DNA from: Fluviicola sp.
Lineage (GTDB): Bacteria; Bacteroidota; Bacteroidia; Flavobacteriales_D; Crocinitomicaceae
DNA length: 64,000 nt
Reading direction: 5' to 3'
Assembly: GCF_039596395.1 (NCBI RefSeq)
Contig: NZ_JBCNJT010000002.1
Span: 1-64,000 of the forward strand
Part shown: positions 34,638 to 44,203 of the stretch, piece after piece
Layout: every line of letters begins with the position of its first letter
Numbering within the stretch: position 1 is the stretch's first letter
Notes under the pieces: generated by a model
The model's database searches: none
What the model saw: only the letters and a program-made list of their open reading frames with translations
Told to the model about the DNA's origin: nothing
Position numbers and translations under genes: made by a program

Positions 34638-36128
34638 AGAGAAAGAAACACAAATTTTCATTCCGTTCGTGCCGTCAATATCCAGGTTTCCGTTCAGGTG
34701 CTCTACCATTCCGCGGATAATTTCAATCCCGCTTCCTGAAAGTTCACGGTTTTCCTTAATCCCTCTCCCGTTGTCGGAGATTTCCAGTACACCTTTTGGG
34801 CCCAGCATCTGAAAATCAATACGGATCACTCCGATCTCATTTTCTCCGAAGGCATGCTTGTAAGAATTCAAAACGGCTTCATTAATAATGATACCCATTG
34901 CGATAGCCAGCGAACTTTTCACTTCACAACTGTCAATACTGGTCAACAATTGCAATTGCTTCTGCGGAAAGGAAAGACTTTCGCGCAAACTCTGTACCAA
35001 CCGGTTGATATATTGCCCGAGGGAAATGCGCAGGTTTTTGGAATTGTCAGCCAGCAATTCATGCAGGCTCAAAATACTTTGCACCCGGTTCACGGAATCC
35101 AGCATGAGGTTCTTATGGTAAGCGTCTCTTGCTTTACCCACTTGAATATTCAGCAAACTTGTGGTGATGTTCAGGTTATTGACAATGCGGTGATTCGTTT
35201 CCGTTAACAAGCGTTTTTGCTGGCGTAATGCGGCTTCCAATTCCTGTTGAGCGACTTTTCGCTTGTGGGTTTCCACTGCCAGGGAAACCATTTGTGCGGC
35301 AATCAGTCCGAATTTCTGGTCATTCAAAGACCAATTCCGGGTCTGTTTCACCTGTTCGAAGCAAATCACCCCGATAATTGCCCCTTCGGAACGCAACGGA
35401 ATATCCATCACGGAAACAATTCCGTTCGGGACCAGGTATGTGTCATTCAGTTCGGAAGTATACGGCGAAGTCTGTGCACTCGCTGCCAGGATAATTTTCT
35501 CCGTTTCGAAAAGCATAAAATAAGTCGGCATTTCAATAACAGGAAGCGATTCCTGCGGGATCATTTTACCTACCCGCGTATCGTAATTCCCTATACATTC
35601 AATGTGCTCATGCGCATCATCAAACAACCAGGCATTTACACGGGTCACTCCAACTGCTTTGGAAGACATCTCCAAAATTTCATAGATCGCATCGTGCAAT
35701 TTTCCGCTGCGGATCTTTTTGGATTTCGAAAGTAATTCGATGGTCAGGGTCTTGCGAAGTAAATCCCTTCTTTTTCGCTCAATTTGTGTGGCGTCTACCA
35801 GGCTTCCAAGCACCACATACTCCTTTTCATCTACTTTCCAGGCCGCCAATCTCATACGTGCGTTAAAAACTCCCGTTCCACGTTTGAGGATAACCTGCAA
35901 ATCTACATAGCGCGAGGTATTCAAATCCCTCAGGAAATTTTCAATGCGCTCATGTTCGTAGTTCAAATGATCGAAAATCGTTGTTCCGGTCAGGAATTGA
36001 CGGTCCAGCAATTTTTCCAGGTCGAAAGAAGCATGCAGGATCTTTCCTTCCTGATCAAAGATAACCAGGCTCTCATCCATTCCCGAAATGAGCTTACGCA
36101 AAGTAGATAGAATATCTTGTTGTGCCAT
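34629..36128 (-). CDS. Orphan cytoplasmic histidine kinase with PAS and GAF domains
   Basis: A 499-residue kinase with no signal peptide or membrane helix. A PAS-like domain (about 10-125) is followed by a GAF domain (about 130-290) and a HisKA_2/HWE-like kinase core. The phosphoacceptor is His313 in ETNHRIVNNLN. The ATPase domain has the N box INEAVLNSYKHAF (about residue 417) and the G box DNGRGI. No response regulator is adjacent, so its partner must be elsewhere. It faces the CoA-transferase/acetyltransferase operon head-on, with a 9-nt 3' overlap. Confidence 0.88.
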   Translation of the reverse strand: MAQQDILSTLRKLISGMDESLVIFDQEGKILHASFDLEKLLDRQFLTGTTIFDHLNYEHERIENFLRDLNTSRYVDLQVILKRGTGVFNARMRLAAWKVDEKEYVVLGSLVDATQIERKRRDLLRKTLTIELLSKSKKIRSGKLHDAIYEILEMSSKAVGVTRVNAWLFDDAHEHIECIGNYDTRVGKMIPQESLPVIEMPTYFMLFETEKIILAASAQTSPYTSELNDTYLVPNGIVSVMDIPLRSEGAIIGVICFEQVKQTRNWSLNDQKFGLIAAQMVSLAVETHKRKVAQQELEAALRQQKRLLTETNHRIVNNLNITTSLLNIQVGKARDAYHKNLMLDSVNRVQSILSLHELLADNSKNLRISLGQYINRLVQSLRESLSFPQKQLQLLTSIDSCEVKSSLAIAMGIIINEAVLNSYKHAFGENEIGVIRIDFQMLGPKGVLEISDNGRGIKENRELSGSGIEIIRGMVEHLNGNLDIDGTNGMKICVSFSLR

Positions 36129-36298
36129 AGCAGTTTACATTGGTCAAATGTAGTCGAATTTTTCTTACCCGGGTGACTGTAAATACTACGTTTTTAGTAA
36201 ATTTATCGTACGTCGTATTACAATGAGCAAACTGCTGTTTTATCAGGAAATTCTTGTAAATTAACAGACATATCAATTAAGCAAATTTAAATAGTTTA

Positions 36299-36352
36299 AC
36301 CGTTCAAAAAGTTTAAACTTCAAATCTCCTGAACCTTTGACTTTTTGAATTT
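36299..36352. repeat. GTTCAAA-type intergenic repeat
   Basis: ACCGTTCAAAAAGTTTAAAC is followed by inverted relatives (GAACCTTTGACTTTTTGAA) to form a weak fold-back. It resembles the repeats at 14461-14551, 38256-38362 and 53998-54066. Confidence 0.6.
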
Positions 36353-36377
36353 TTCCTTCAGAAAAATATTACTATGC

Positions 36378-36408
36378 TTGCATAACAATATTTTATTACT
36401 TATCTTGG
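36378..36408 (+). promoter_or_regulatory. Predicted promoter of the acyl-CoA dehydrogenase gene
   Basis: TTG (36378-36380), a 20-nt spacer and TATCTTGG (36401-36408), which differs from TAnnTTTG at one base, lie 32 nt before the ATG. Confidence 0.45.
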
Positions 36409-36440
36409 AGCCAGAAACGAATTTAAAACAACATAAAAAT

Positions 36441-38219
36441 ATGTCACAAGCTATCAAAGGCGGAGAATTCATCATCCGCGATGTTACCCCTCAAGAAATA
36501 TTCACCCCGGAAGAATGGTCGGAAGAGCAGCACATGATCGCTCAGACGTGTGATGATTTTATCGAACAGGAAATTACCCCGATTTTGGAGCGTATTGACA
36601 AGATGGAAGAAGGATTAATGCCTTCCCTGCTTCAGAAAGCCGGTGAATTGGGAATGCTTGGTTTATCTGTTCCCGAAGACCTGGGAGGAATGGGTGTTGA
36701 TTTCAAAACTTCTCTTTTGGCAACGGAACGCCTCGGAAAAGGCCACTCTTTCTCCGTTGCTTATGGTGCTCACACGGGAATTGGTACTTTACCGCTGTTG
36801 TATTACGGAAATGCGGAACAAAAAGAAAAATACATCCCGAAACTGGCAAGCGGAGAATGGAAAGCTGCCTATTGTTTGACAGAACCAAGCGCCGGATCGG
36901 ATGCAAATTCCGGTAAAACGAAAGCTGTACTTACGCCTGATGGAAAACATTACGTATTGAACGGACAAAAAATGTGGATTACCAACGGTGGATTTGCAAA
37001 CCTGTTCACCGTTTTTGCAAAGATCGATGACGATAAGAACCTGTCGGCTTTTTTAGTGGAAGCTGATTCGGAAGGAATCAGTCTGAACCCGGAAGAAAAG
37101 AAAATGGGAATCAAAGGTTCCTCTACGCGCCAGGTATTCTTTAATAATGTGAAAGTACCTGTTGAGAACATGCTTTCGGAACGCGAAAACGGATTCAAGA
37201 TCGCGTTGAATATCCTGAACATTGGTCGTATCAAATTGGCTGCCGGAGTTTTGGGAGGAGCGAAACAAACCATTACCGATTCCATCCGCTATGCCAATGA
37301 GCGCGAACAATTCGGAAGAAATATTTCCAAATACGGGGCGATCCGCTTCAAAATTGCGGAACAGGCTATCAGAACGTATGTTGCCGAATCTGCGATTTAC
37401 CGTGCAGGACAGAACATCGACGATGCCATCCAGGCCTATGTAGCAAGCGGAATGGAAAAAGGCCCGGCTACATTAAAAGGTATCGAACAATTTGCGCCGG
37501 AATGTGCCATCCTGAAAGTTGCCGGCTCCGAATGCCTGGATTATGTGGCTGACGAAGGTGTTCAGATTTTCGGTGGAATGGGTTATTCGGCGGAATCTTC
37601 CGTTGAAAAGGCTTACCGAGATTCCCGTATCAACCGCATTTTCGAAGGAACCAATGAAATCAACCGTTTATTGATTGTTGACATGGTATTGCGCCGTGCG
37701 ATGAAAGGTGAATTGGATTTGATGGGACCGGCTATGAAAGTTGCTTCCGAATTAATGAGCATTCCTGAAATGACGGAATTGGGTTCTCACCCATTAGCTG
37801 CTCAACGTCAGGCGCTTTCCGGATTTAAAAAGACTATTCTGATGGTTGCCGGTTCGGCCGTTCAAAAATTGATGCAGACGATGTCGAAAGAACAGGAAGT
37901 TCTGATGAACATTGCTGATATAGCGATCTGGGTTTACCAGGCTGAGTCTGCATTGCTTCGCGTAGAGAAACTGATCGAAAAACAAGGAGAGGCAGCAGCT
38001 GCAATTCCGGTTTCCATTGTTAAAACATATTTCTACGATGTGGCGGAACTGATCGACAAAGCGGCTAAAGATGCTATCTACAGTTTCGCAGAAGGTGATG
38101 AAGCACGTATGATGGTTACAGGTGTGAAACGTTTTACCAAGCTCGATCCGATCAACCCGAAAAACGAAAGACAAGCGATTGCTCAATACCTGATTGACAA
38201 GAACGCATATACTTTATAA
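36441..38219 (+). CDS. Acyl-CoA dehydrogenase (long-chain type, extended C-terminus)
   Basis: A 592-residue FAD flavoenzyme that introduces the alpha,beta double bond in acyl-CoA during fatty-acid beta-oxidation. Features are CLTEPSAGSDANSG (substrate/FAD loop, about 147-160), MWITNGGFANLFTVFAK, FGRNISKYGAIRFKIAEQ and the C-terminal FGGMGYSAESSVEKAYRD. The catalytic base is Glu402 in FEGTNEINR. A helical tail of about 170 residues beyond the core is shared with VLCAD-like proteins. The start at MSQAIKGGEF follows a predicted promoter; an earlier in-frame ATG (36345) would add an unconvincing 32 residues. A strong terminator follows. Confidence 0.93.
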   Translation: MSQAIKGGEFIIRDVTPQEIFTPEEWSEEQHMIAQTCDDFIEQEITPILERIDKMEEGLMPSLLQKAGELGMLGLSVPEDLGGMGVDFKTSLLATERLGKGHSFSVAYGAHTGIGTLPLLYYGNAEQKEKYIPKLASGEWKAAYCLTEPSAGSDANSGKTKAVLTPDGKHYVLNGQKMWITNGGFANLFTVFAKIDDDKNLSAFLVEADSEGISLNPEEKKMGIKGSSTRQVFFNNVKVPVENMLSERENGFKIALNILNIGRIKLAAGVLGGAKQTITDSIRYANEREQFGRNISKYGAIRFKIAEQAIRTYVAESAIYRAGQNIDDAIQAYVASGMEKGPATLKGIEQFAPECAILKVAGSECLDYVADEGVQIFGGMGYSAESSVEKAYRDSRINRIFEGTNEINRLLIVDMVLRRAMKGELDLMGPAMKVASELMSIPEMTELGSHPLAAQRQALSGFKKTILMVAGSAVQKLMQTMSKEQEVLMNIADIAIWVYQAESALLRVEKLIEKQGEAAAAIPVSIVKTYFYDVAELIDKAAKDAIYSFAEGDEARMMVTGVKRFTKLDPINPKNERQAIAQYLIDKNAYTL

Positions 38220-38222
38220 TCT

Positions 38223-38255
38223 AAAAAAGCCATTCGAATCGAATGGCTTTTTTTT
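38223..38255 (+). terminator. Terminator of the acyl-CoA dehydrogenase gene
   Basis: AAAAGCCATTC and GAATGGCTTTT form a perfect stem with a 5-nt loop (GAATC) and a run of eight or more T, beginning a few nt after the stop. Confidence 0.85.
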
Positions 38256-38288
38256 GTTCAAATGTTCAAAGATGTTTAAAGGTAAAAC

Positions 38289-38362
38289 TTTGAACTCTTT
38301 GAACTCTTTGAACTCTTTGAACTCTTTTGAATCAGCCGCGGCTGAAACTCTTTGAACTCTTT
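38289..38362. repeat. 9-bp tandem repeat (TTTGAACTC) interrupted by a 14-nt palindrome
   Basis: Four copies of TTTGAACTC start at 38289. The array is broken by TCAGCCGCGGCTGA (38332-38345), a perfect palindrome, after which AACTCTTTGAACTCTTT resumes. Upstream (38256-38288) are GTTCAAATGTTCAAA relatives. The same palindrome core, with one base changed, is in the terminator at 57587-57614. Confidence 0.9.
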
Positions 38363-38366
38363 ACAC

Positions 38367-38399
38367 AAAAAAATCCCGACCTGCAAAGCAAATCGGGAC
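38367..38399 (-). terminator. Terminator of the small secreted protein gene at 38427
   Basis: On the minus strand GTCCCGATTT and GGTCGGGA form a stem around GCTTTGCA, followed by seven T. It begins 27 nt after the stop codon. Confidence 0.75.
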
Positions 38400-38426
38400 T
38401 TGATATTTTTTTGAAAGCAGCTTTTA

Positions 38427-38786
38427 CTACTTCAAATACTTGTCTTTCATATCCTGGAAAGTCATGCTCTCGCTTCCGACAGTAATTGTGCGAAGATCCA
38501 AAGCAACCAGCAAACGATTCATGACATTCACATTCATATCTTCATTCTTCAACAAAGTTACTTTTAAGATATCCGATGATTCGTTGAATGCAACTGTGAA
38601 ATAATCCTTGTAGTAACCTTTCACAGCTTCCACTTTTTCAGCAGTGATTGATTCCGGAACCGAGAACTCAAATACTCCATTTGATTTTCCTGTTTTCAAT
38701 TGAGATTCACTAATTGAAGCAGAGTTTTGGCTGAAAGCAAAAGAAGTTGCCAGAGACAAAACGAATAGCATTATTAACTTTTTCAT
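38427..38786 (-). CDS. Small secreted protein of unknown function
   Basis: A 119-residue protein from the ATG at 38784-38786. A signal peptide MKKLIMLFVLSLATSFAFSQ is cleaved after about residue 20. The mature part is a compact alpha/beta domain (about 40-115) with FEFSVPESITAEKVEAVKGYYKDYF and LRTITVGSESMTFQDMKDKYLK. I do not recognise the family. It is divergent from rnhB, with 90 nt between the start codons. An in-frame extension further upstream would run through the rnhB start and lacks a signal, so it was rejected. Confidence 0.65.
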   Translation of the reverse strand: MKKLIMLFVLSLATSFAFSQNSASISESQLKTGKSNGVFEFSVPESITAEKVEAVKGYYKDYFTVAFNESSDILKVTLLKNEDMNVNVMNRLLVALDLRTITVGSESMTFQDMKDKYLK

Positions 38787-38876
38787 AATTCCATAACAGT
38801 TTATAAGTAGACGTAGAAAAAAACCTAAAGGTTGTTTCGTGATAAATATACAATTATTTTTATAACATTTGCATGC

Positions 38877-39485
38877 ATGCAATTATTAGACCATTTCGAC
38901 GAAACAAAGCTGGAAGCAGGGTGCGATGAGGCCGGAAGAGGCTGTCTGGCCGGGCCTGTGGTTTGTGCTGCCGTCATTCTTCCGAAAGGTTTTTCGCACG
39001 ATTTGCTGAACGATTCTAAACAGATTTCTGAAAAAAGCAGGAATTTATTACGTCCGATCATTGAAAGAGAAGCACTTGCATTTTCCGTTCAGTTCCTGCA
39101 GCCGGATGAAATTGCCGAACTGAATATTTTGAAAGCATCCTTGACCGGAATGCATCGCGCGGCTATGGCATTGACAATTAGACCGGAATTGTTGCTCATC
39201 GATGGAAATAAAGCCCTGCTCTCGAAAGAAATTCCTTCTGTGCCGATTATTCAGGGCGACGGGAAATACAAAAACATTGCTGCAGCATCCATTCTTGCCA
39301 AAACGTATCGCGACGAATACATGGAACGTCTTCATGAAGAATTTCCGCACTACCAATGGCATGTCAATAAAGGGTATCCGACCAAAGTCCACCGGGAAGC
39401 CATTGAACTGCACGGAGCCTGTATTCACCATCGCCCCGGGTTCAATTTGCTGGGGAAAGGACAATTATCGCTGTTTATGGAGTAA
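38877..39485 (+). CDS. rnhB: Ribonuclease HII
   Basis: A 202-residue RNase HII, which cuts the RNA strand of RNA/DNA hybrids, for example at misincorporated ribonucleotides. Catalytic residues are Asp17 and Glu18 in AGCDEAGRG, Asp in LLIDGNKAL (about residue 110) and Asp in AKTYRDEYM (about 147). The start at MQLLDHFDE is chosen because upstream in-frame residues have no homology and overlap the divergent gene's control region. A weak -7 box (AACATTTG, 38864-38871) lies 5 nt before this ATG. Confidence 0.93.
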   Translation: MQLLDHFDETKLEAGCDEAGRGCLAGPVVCAAVILPKGFSHDLLNDSKQISEKSRNLLRPIIEREALAFSVQFLQPDEIAELNILKASLTGMHRAAMALTIRPELLLIDGNKALLSKEIPSVPIIQGDGKYKNIAAASILAKTYRDEYMERLHEEFPHYQWHVNKGYPTKVHREAIELHGACIHHRPGFNLLGKGQLSLFME

Positions 39486-39503
39486 ACAGTCCACTGTTAA
39501 CTA

Positions 39504-39524
39504 CTTCGCAAGAAAGATGCGAAG
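39504..39524. other. Small hairpin after rnhB
   Basis: CTTCGC (39504-39509) and GCGAAG (39519-39524) pair around a 9-nt loop. A second inverted pair, AACAGT/ACTGTT, lies just before (39485-39498). There is no clear T tract, so a terminator role is uncertain. Confidence 0.4.
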
Positions 39525-39566
39525 CGTGGTAAACGAAGCAGTATTTTTGAGCTATAGTCTGAAAAT

Positions 39567-41735
39567 ATGCTCAATCGTTCAATCATTATTTTTCTGGTAA
39601 TCTGCTCTCTGGGATGGATCAGCTATGTAGGTTTCACATTGGTGGAAGGCTCAAGTGCTCCTCCGACTCCTGAAAACACGTTCTCCAACCAGGATGACAC
39701 CATTATCGTGGTTCACAAACCCCTGGAAATCGACTACAACAGTGCTATTGTTTCTTCCCTGCAAAAGAACAGCTTCTTTGCAATGCTGCTCAACGAACCC
39801 GAACGTATTCAGCATTTTTATTTTTCTACCAATCGCGACCTGGTATTGCTCGAACGAAGCAAACCATGGACCAGCGAGATCGTAAAAAGCTACGCCGAAA
39901 GACTTTCTTTATCTTCTACGATTTCGACCCAAAAGCACCTGTCATTGTCCAATAACTGGAAAGGTGAATTCCACGGGAAATTCCTGGTGCTTTACCAGGG
40001 AAATTGGGAGCCTTCACTCAAAAGTGTTGCTTCCTGGAAATATTTAGACCGGAAGAGCAGCTTGTCGCTCATTTACAAAACCACCGACCAGAGTTATGAA
40101 ATAGAAGATTCGTATTTCATTTCCAGCCACAATGCCAAATACATCACGCACACAGGAGGCAGGGCTTTACCACTTGTCAACGACCAGGAGTTATTCCAGG
40201 AATTGATTCCTGCCGATTTCAATTCCTACACGTTCTACGAAAAGAACTACCTGTTCACCAAATTCCCTATGAAATCGATCCTATCGGAATGGATCGACTT
40301 CGGGTTGGCAGTGATAGTTGACCAAAAAGACACGTGTTTGATCACCGATTATAAACCCGGTCAGGACCCGCTGGCAATTTTGAGCGAATTGGATCACGTG
40401 GATATTTCCGACAAACAAAAACAGGCTACTCTGAAAGGATACTATTTCCCATTCCTGGATCGCAGCAAAAAGATTTACCTGGAAATTTTCAATAACAGCG
40501 TACTTCTTTCCAATTCCCAGCAGAGTATCAACCGCATTATCGGTAAGTATGAAACAGGTGCAACGCTGGAGCAATCCACCACACTGAAATTCAAATTATT
40601 CAGTAACAGTCCTCAAAAAGTATCTTACCGCCAGTTTGACCGAAACCGGCAAATAACAATGAGCAGGCTTACCGGTGCTAATCACAGTACGGTTCAACTA
40701 TTGAACGAAGAAACTTCTGATACCGAATCCGGGTCGAAAGAAGTTCCGAAACTCAATCCGCTGCGCCTGGATGACAACCTGCGAAGTTTAAACCCGATTC
40801 CGGGCTCGAACAACTTGCTGGCAATTACAAAATCCAACACACTTTATTTAGTTGGGAACAAACAAATCCTGTGGAACAAGAACCTGGAATCCGAACCGGT
40901 TGGAAATCCTGTTTTCATCGGCAACGGAATCTTCCTGAGTACCAGAACAGGAATCCAGGGCTTCGACAGGGCCGGAAACAACCTGGCAGGCTTCCCTATA
41001 GTTTGCAATAACGTTTCCAGTAATCTTTTCTCCTATTACTGGAACGGAAAAGACTATGTTTCTTTCGTAGCAGACGGACAAGTTCAGGGTTACGGAACGA
41101 ATGGAAAACAAAGCTTCAGGGTAGGAGTGAACGGAACTTTGCAAAAAGATGCACAACTGGCCATCCAGGGTAAAAAGGGCGAATTAATTGCACATATCTG
41201 CACGAATTCCAATTGGTCGAGTGTTTCTATCAAACGAAAACGTGTTATTAAATCGCAAAATTTAAGTGAAGGTGAATGGCATTTGGTAAAAGCTAACAAT
41301 ACGATCAGCCTGTTGGGATTGACCAGAAAACAATTTGTCCGCTTAACGGAAAACGGTACCAAAGCGATGCTGGTAGGAAATGTTTCTTCTATCCTGAACA
41401 CCCAGTCCTTCGGGGATGAACAGCTTTTCTTCCTCAATCAGCAAAATACGATTTACGTCATCAACGGAACGGGAACCATTCTCGGCCAGTTCAATTCTAC
41501 CATTACCAATATCGATGATGCTTCCCTGGTAAAATTACCAAATGGTAAAACTGTTGTTGGAATAATTGATGGGATTGCCAATAATTGTTATATTTATACA
41601 ATACGTGGAAGTGAATTGAATAAAGAAAGCTACGAAGGCTCTAATAAAATTGTGTTCCAAAAACAGGCAGATGGAACGATTTTGTTAGTTTCGCAGGCGA
41701 ATGGTTATTTGATTCGTTATCCATTGAACTATTAA
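39567..41735 (+). CDS. Large membrane-anchored beta-propeller-like protein of unknown function
   Basis: A 722-residue protein with an N-terminal signal anchor (about 5-24, IIIFLVICSLGWISYVGF). The first half has no motif I can name. The second half (about 395-720) has repeated short strands such as NTLYLVGNKQILWNKNL, GIFLSTRTGIQGFDRAG and NTIYVINGTGTILGQF, which look like a PQQ- or WD-type beta-propeller. It is predicted to be periplasmic or on the cell surface. It is 13 nt upstream of the OmpA-family gene, so they are probably co-transcribed and may work in the same envelope structure. Confidence 0.7.
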   Translation: MLNRSIIIFLVICSLGWISYVGFTLVEGSSAPPTPENTFSNQDDTIIVVHKPLEIDYNSAIVSSLQKNSFFAMLLNEPERIQHFYFSTNRDLVLLERSKPWTSEIVKSYAERLSLSSTISTQKHLSLSNNWKGEFHGKFLVLYQGNWEPSLKSVASWKYLDRKSSLSLIYKTTDQSYEIEDSYFISSHNAKYITHTGGRALPLVNDQELFQELIPADFNSYTFYEKNYLFTKFPMKSILSEWIDFGLAVIVDQKDTCLITDYKPGQDPLAILSELDHVDISDKQKQATLKGYYFPFLDRSKKIYLEIFNNSVLLSNSQQSINRIIGKYETGATLEQSTTLKFKLFSNSPQKVSYRQFDRNRQITMSRLTGANHSTVQLLNEETSDTESGSKEVPKLNPLRLDDNLRSLNPIPGSNNLLAITKSNTLYLVGNKQILWNKNLESEPVGNPVFIGNGIFLSTRTGIQGFDRAGNNLAGFPIVCNNVSSNLFSYYWNGKDYVSFVADGQVQGYGTNGKQSFRVGVNGTLQKDAQLAIQGKKGELIAHICTNSNWSSVSIKRKRVIKSQNLSEGEWHLVKANNTISLLGLTRKQFVRLTENGTKAMLVGNVSSILNTQSFGDEQLFFLNQQNTIYVINGTGTILGQFNSTITNIDDASLVKLPNGKTVVGIIDGIANNCYIYTIRGSELNKESYEGSNKIVFQKQADGTILLVSQANGYLIRYPLNY

Positions 41736-41748
41736 AAAGACGCTACTT

Positions 41749-44181
41749 ATGAAGAAACAGTTACGTAAATTAACTTTCTTAGCTTTTTCATGCGTTACTA
41801 CTATGACCGCGTTTTCCCAAAACTATTTGGGCGTGCACAGCAGTAACTATGCAGGAGTTATGGGATTGGACGTGCAACCTGCCAGTTTTGTCGACGGAAG
41901 ATTCATTGTCGATATCAACCTGGCGAGTGCAAATGTGGGGGCCTGGCAAAATGCCAAGTATTTTAAAACAGATGTGATGCCGAAATGGTGGCTGAAATCT
42001 TTCAAGAAAGACACCATGTGGATGAAGCCTGACAGTACGTTGTACGAACGTTCCATCTTCGATCTGTACGATTACAACAAAACCGGGATTAAAACGAGAG
42101 GTGTTTATTTGAACTATCAAATCGATGTCCTGAATTTTGCATTCCATATCAATCCGAAGATTGCTATCGGGTTTGCTGCTAAAAGCAGAATGATCACCAA
42201 CGTAGATGATATCGACCCGAAACTGGCAAAATTGGCACAGGAAGGATTGGATTTCATGTCTCTTTGGAACCTGCAGCTGAAAGACAAATTGGTTACCACC
42301 AACATGATGGCATGGAACGAATATGGTATCAATTACGGTCAGGTTGTAATGGACAAAGGAGAACATTTCCTGAAAGTCGGTGGTCGTGTGAAGTTATTGC
42401 AGGGAGTTGCTTCCGCTTATGCTTACACGGATGAGTTGGATTACGAATTATTGAATAAGGATACGGCAACGACTTTAAAAGGAAACTTCAAATACGGTTA
42501 TTCAGATAACCTGGATGACGAGTTGAAGGATTTCAACGCCAGCAGCTTCTTTAAATCTGCATCCAAATTAGGTTTTGGATTGGATCTGGGAGTTGTTTAC
42601 GAATGGCGTCCGAAATACAAACAATTCAAATATGAAATGGATGGAGAAACAGATCTTTGGATGCGTAACGAAAACAAATACGAGTTGCGTGCCGGGGTTT
42701 CCGTTTTAGATATCGGTGGAATGAAATTTACAAAAGGCGGAAAAAGCCGCGATTTCTCTGTAAATACGACTACACTTGATCTGCGCATTTTCAAAGACGC
42801 AAACTCTTTTGCTTCTTTCGATTCTATTGTTGACAGTTTGATCACCAATGATCCAGGGTGGACAGCAAACCAGGGAGTTGGAGGATCTTATTACATGAAC
42901 ACTCCAACTGCATTGAATATCCAATTGGATTACCACATCTGGAAATGGTTCTACATCAACGCAACGGGTAATATCAATATGATCGGTAAAAAGAACCCTT
43001 CACGCGTAAAAACTCCGAACCAGTTCGCAATTACACCAAGCTTCGATTATGCATGGTTCGGACTATATGTTCCGATCTCCGTAAATAACTATTCGGGATG
43101 GAAAGCAGGTATTGCTTCCCGATTAGGACCTATTACGGTCGGAGTAGTCGATTTCAACTCGCTTTTTGCAAGAGGAAAAGTACGCGGAACAGAGTTCTTC
43201 GTTGGACTTCGTTTACCGATCCTTTACACGAAACCGGATGACAGAGACGGCGATAAAGTTTCCGATAAGAAAGATGAGTGTGTGGAAACTCCGGGAGTTT
43301 GGGCATTCAAAGGTTGTCCGGATACGGATGGCGACGGAATCAAGGATGTGGAGGATTTATGTCCTGAAATTCCGGGATTGGCAGAATTCCAGGGATGTCC
43401 TGACCGTGACGGTGATAAAATTCCTGATAAAGACGACGCATGTCCGGATTTGGCTGGTTTAGCAGCTTACAGAGGATGTCCTGATACGGATGAAGACGGA
43501 ATCATTGATCCGAATGACAGCTGTCCTACCGTGAAAGGTTTACCGGCATTCAACGGTTGTCCTGACCGCGACGGTGACGGAATCCAGGATTCTGAAGATG
43601 CTTGTCCGGATCTTCCTGGTCCGTTGGCTTACCAGGGTTGTCCGGATACAGATAACGACGGATTGTTCGACAATGTAGATAAGTGTCCTACTATTTACGG
43701 TTCGAAAGAAAACGATGGTTGTCCTTGGCCGGATACAGATGGTGACGGATTGTACGATAAAGATGATGATTGTCCGACAATACCAGGTGTAATTGAAAAC
43801 CGCGGATGTCCTAAGATTGCGAAAGAAGAACAGGAAATCCTGAACACAGCATTCGAAAACTTAGAGTTCGAATCAGGTAAGGCAGTAATCCTTGCATCTT
43901 CGTTCAAATCATTGGATGACTTAGCAGCATTGTTGATCAAGAAACCGGAGTGGAAACTTCAAATCGCTGGTCACACGGATAACAAAGGTGATGCTAAGAA
44001 AAACATGACGCTTTCCAAAAACCGTGCTGAATCAGTTAAGAAATACTTAGCTAGCAAAGGTGTGGATGCAACACGATTGAAACCGGAATGGTATGGTCAA
44101 ACCAAACCGATCGCAACGAATGCAACACCTGAAGGACGTCAGAAAAACAGACGTGTAGAAATGAATGTGATTTTCCAATAG
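41749..44181 (+). CDS. DUF5723/TSP3/OmpA outer-membrane protein
   Basis: An 810-residue outer-membrane protein. The signal peptide is about residues 1-23. Residues of about 25-485 form a DUF5723 beta-barrel-like domain (NYLGVHSSNYAGVMGLDVQPASF). Residues 494-690 hold seven thrombospondin type 3 calcium-binding repeats (pattern DxDGDGIxDxxDxCP, each ending in GCP). The C-terminal OmpA domain (about 695-810) has AGHTDNKGD and NRAESVKKYL and the NRRVEMNV end, which bind peptidoglycan. The protein links the outer membrane to the cell wall. It follows the propeller protein by 13 nt and is closed by a strong palindromic hairpin. Confidence 0.92.
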   Translation: MKKQLRKLTFLAFSCVTTMTAFSQNYLGVHSSNYAGVMGLDVQPASFVDGRFIVDINLASANVGAWQNAKYFKTDVMPKWWLKSFKKDTMWMKPDSTLYERSIFDLYDYNKTGIKTRGVYLNYQIDVLNFAFHINPKIAIGFAAKSRMITNVDDIDPKLAKLAQEGLDFMSLWNLQLKDKLVTTNMMAWNEYGINYGQVVMDKGEHFLKVGGRVKLLQGVASAYAYTDELDYELLNKDTATTLKGNFKYGYSDNLDDELKDFNASSFFKSASKLGFGLDLGVVYEWRPKYKQFKYEMDGETDLWMRNENKYELRAGVSVLDIGGMKFTKGGKSRDFSVNTTTLDLRIFKDANSFASFDSIVDSLITNDPGWTANQGVGGSYYMNTPTALNIQLDYHIWKWFYINATGNINMIGKKNPSRVKTPNQFAITPSFDYAWFGLYVPISVNNYSGWKAGIASRLGPITVGVVDFNSLFARGKVRGTEFFVGLRLPILYTKPDDRDGDKVSDKKDECVETPGVWAFKGCPDTDGDGIKDVEDLCPEIPGLAEFQGCPDRDGDKIPDKDDACPDLAGLAAYRGCPDTDEDGIIDPNDSCPTVKGLPAFNGCPDRDGDGIQDSEDACPDLPGPLAYQGCPDTDNDGLFDNVDKCPTIYGSKENDGCPWPDTDGDGLYDKDDDCPTIPGVIENRGCPKIAKEEQEILNTAFENLEFESGKAVILASSFKSLDDLAALLIKKPEWKLQIAGHTDNKGDAKKNMTLSKNRAESVKKYLASKGVDATRLKPEWYGQTKPIATNATPEGRQKNRRVEMNVIFQ

Positions 44182-44203
44182 GAAATCATGGAATAATAAC
44201 AGG

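Larger units (their letters stand above)
36129..36440. other. Intergenic region before the acyl-CoA dehydrogenase
   Basis: A 312-nt gap between divergent genes. It holds the GTTCAAA-type repeat at 36299-36352 and the predicted promoter at 36378-36408. I see no coding sequence or RNA gene in the remainder. Confidence 0.5.

Noticed and set aside
36345-36440. An N-terminal extension of the acyl-CoA dehydrogenase
   Set aside because: The extra 32 residues have no family similarity and cover the predicted promoter (36378-36408).
38289-38362. A short CRISPR array
   Set aside because: The 9-bp units are contiguous, without unique spacers, and no cas genes are present.
38787-38882. A longer start for the small secreted protein opposite rnhB
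   Set aside because: It would remove the obvious N-terminal signal peptide and run across the rnhB start codon.
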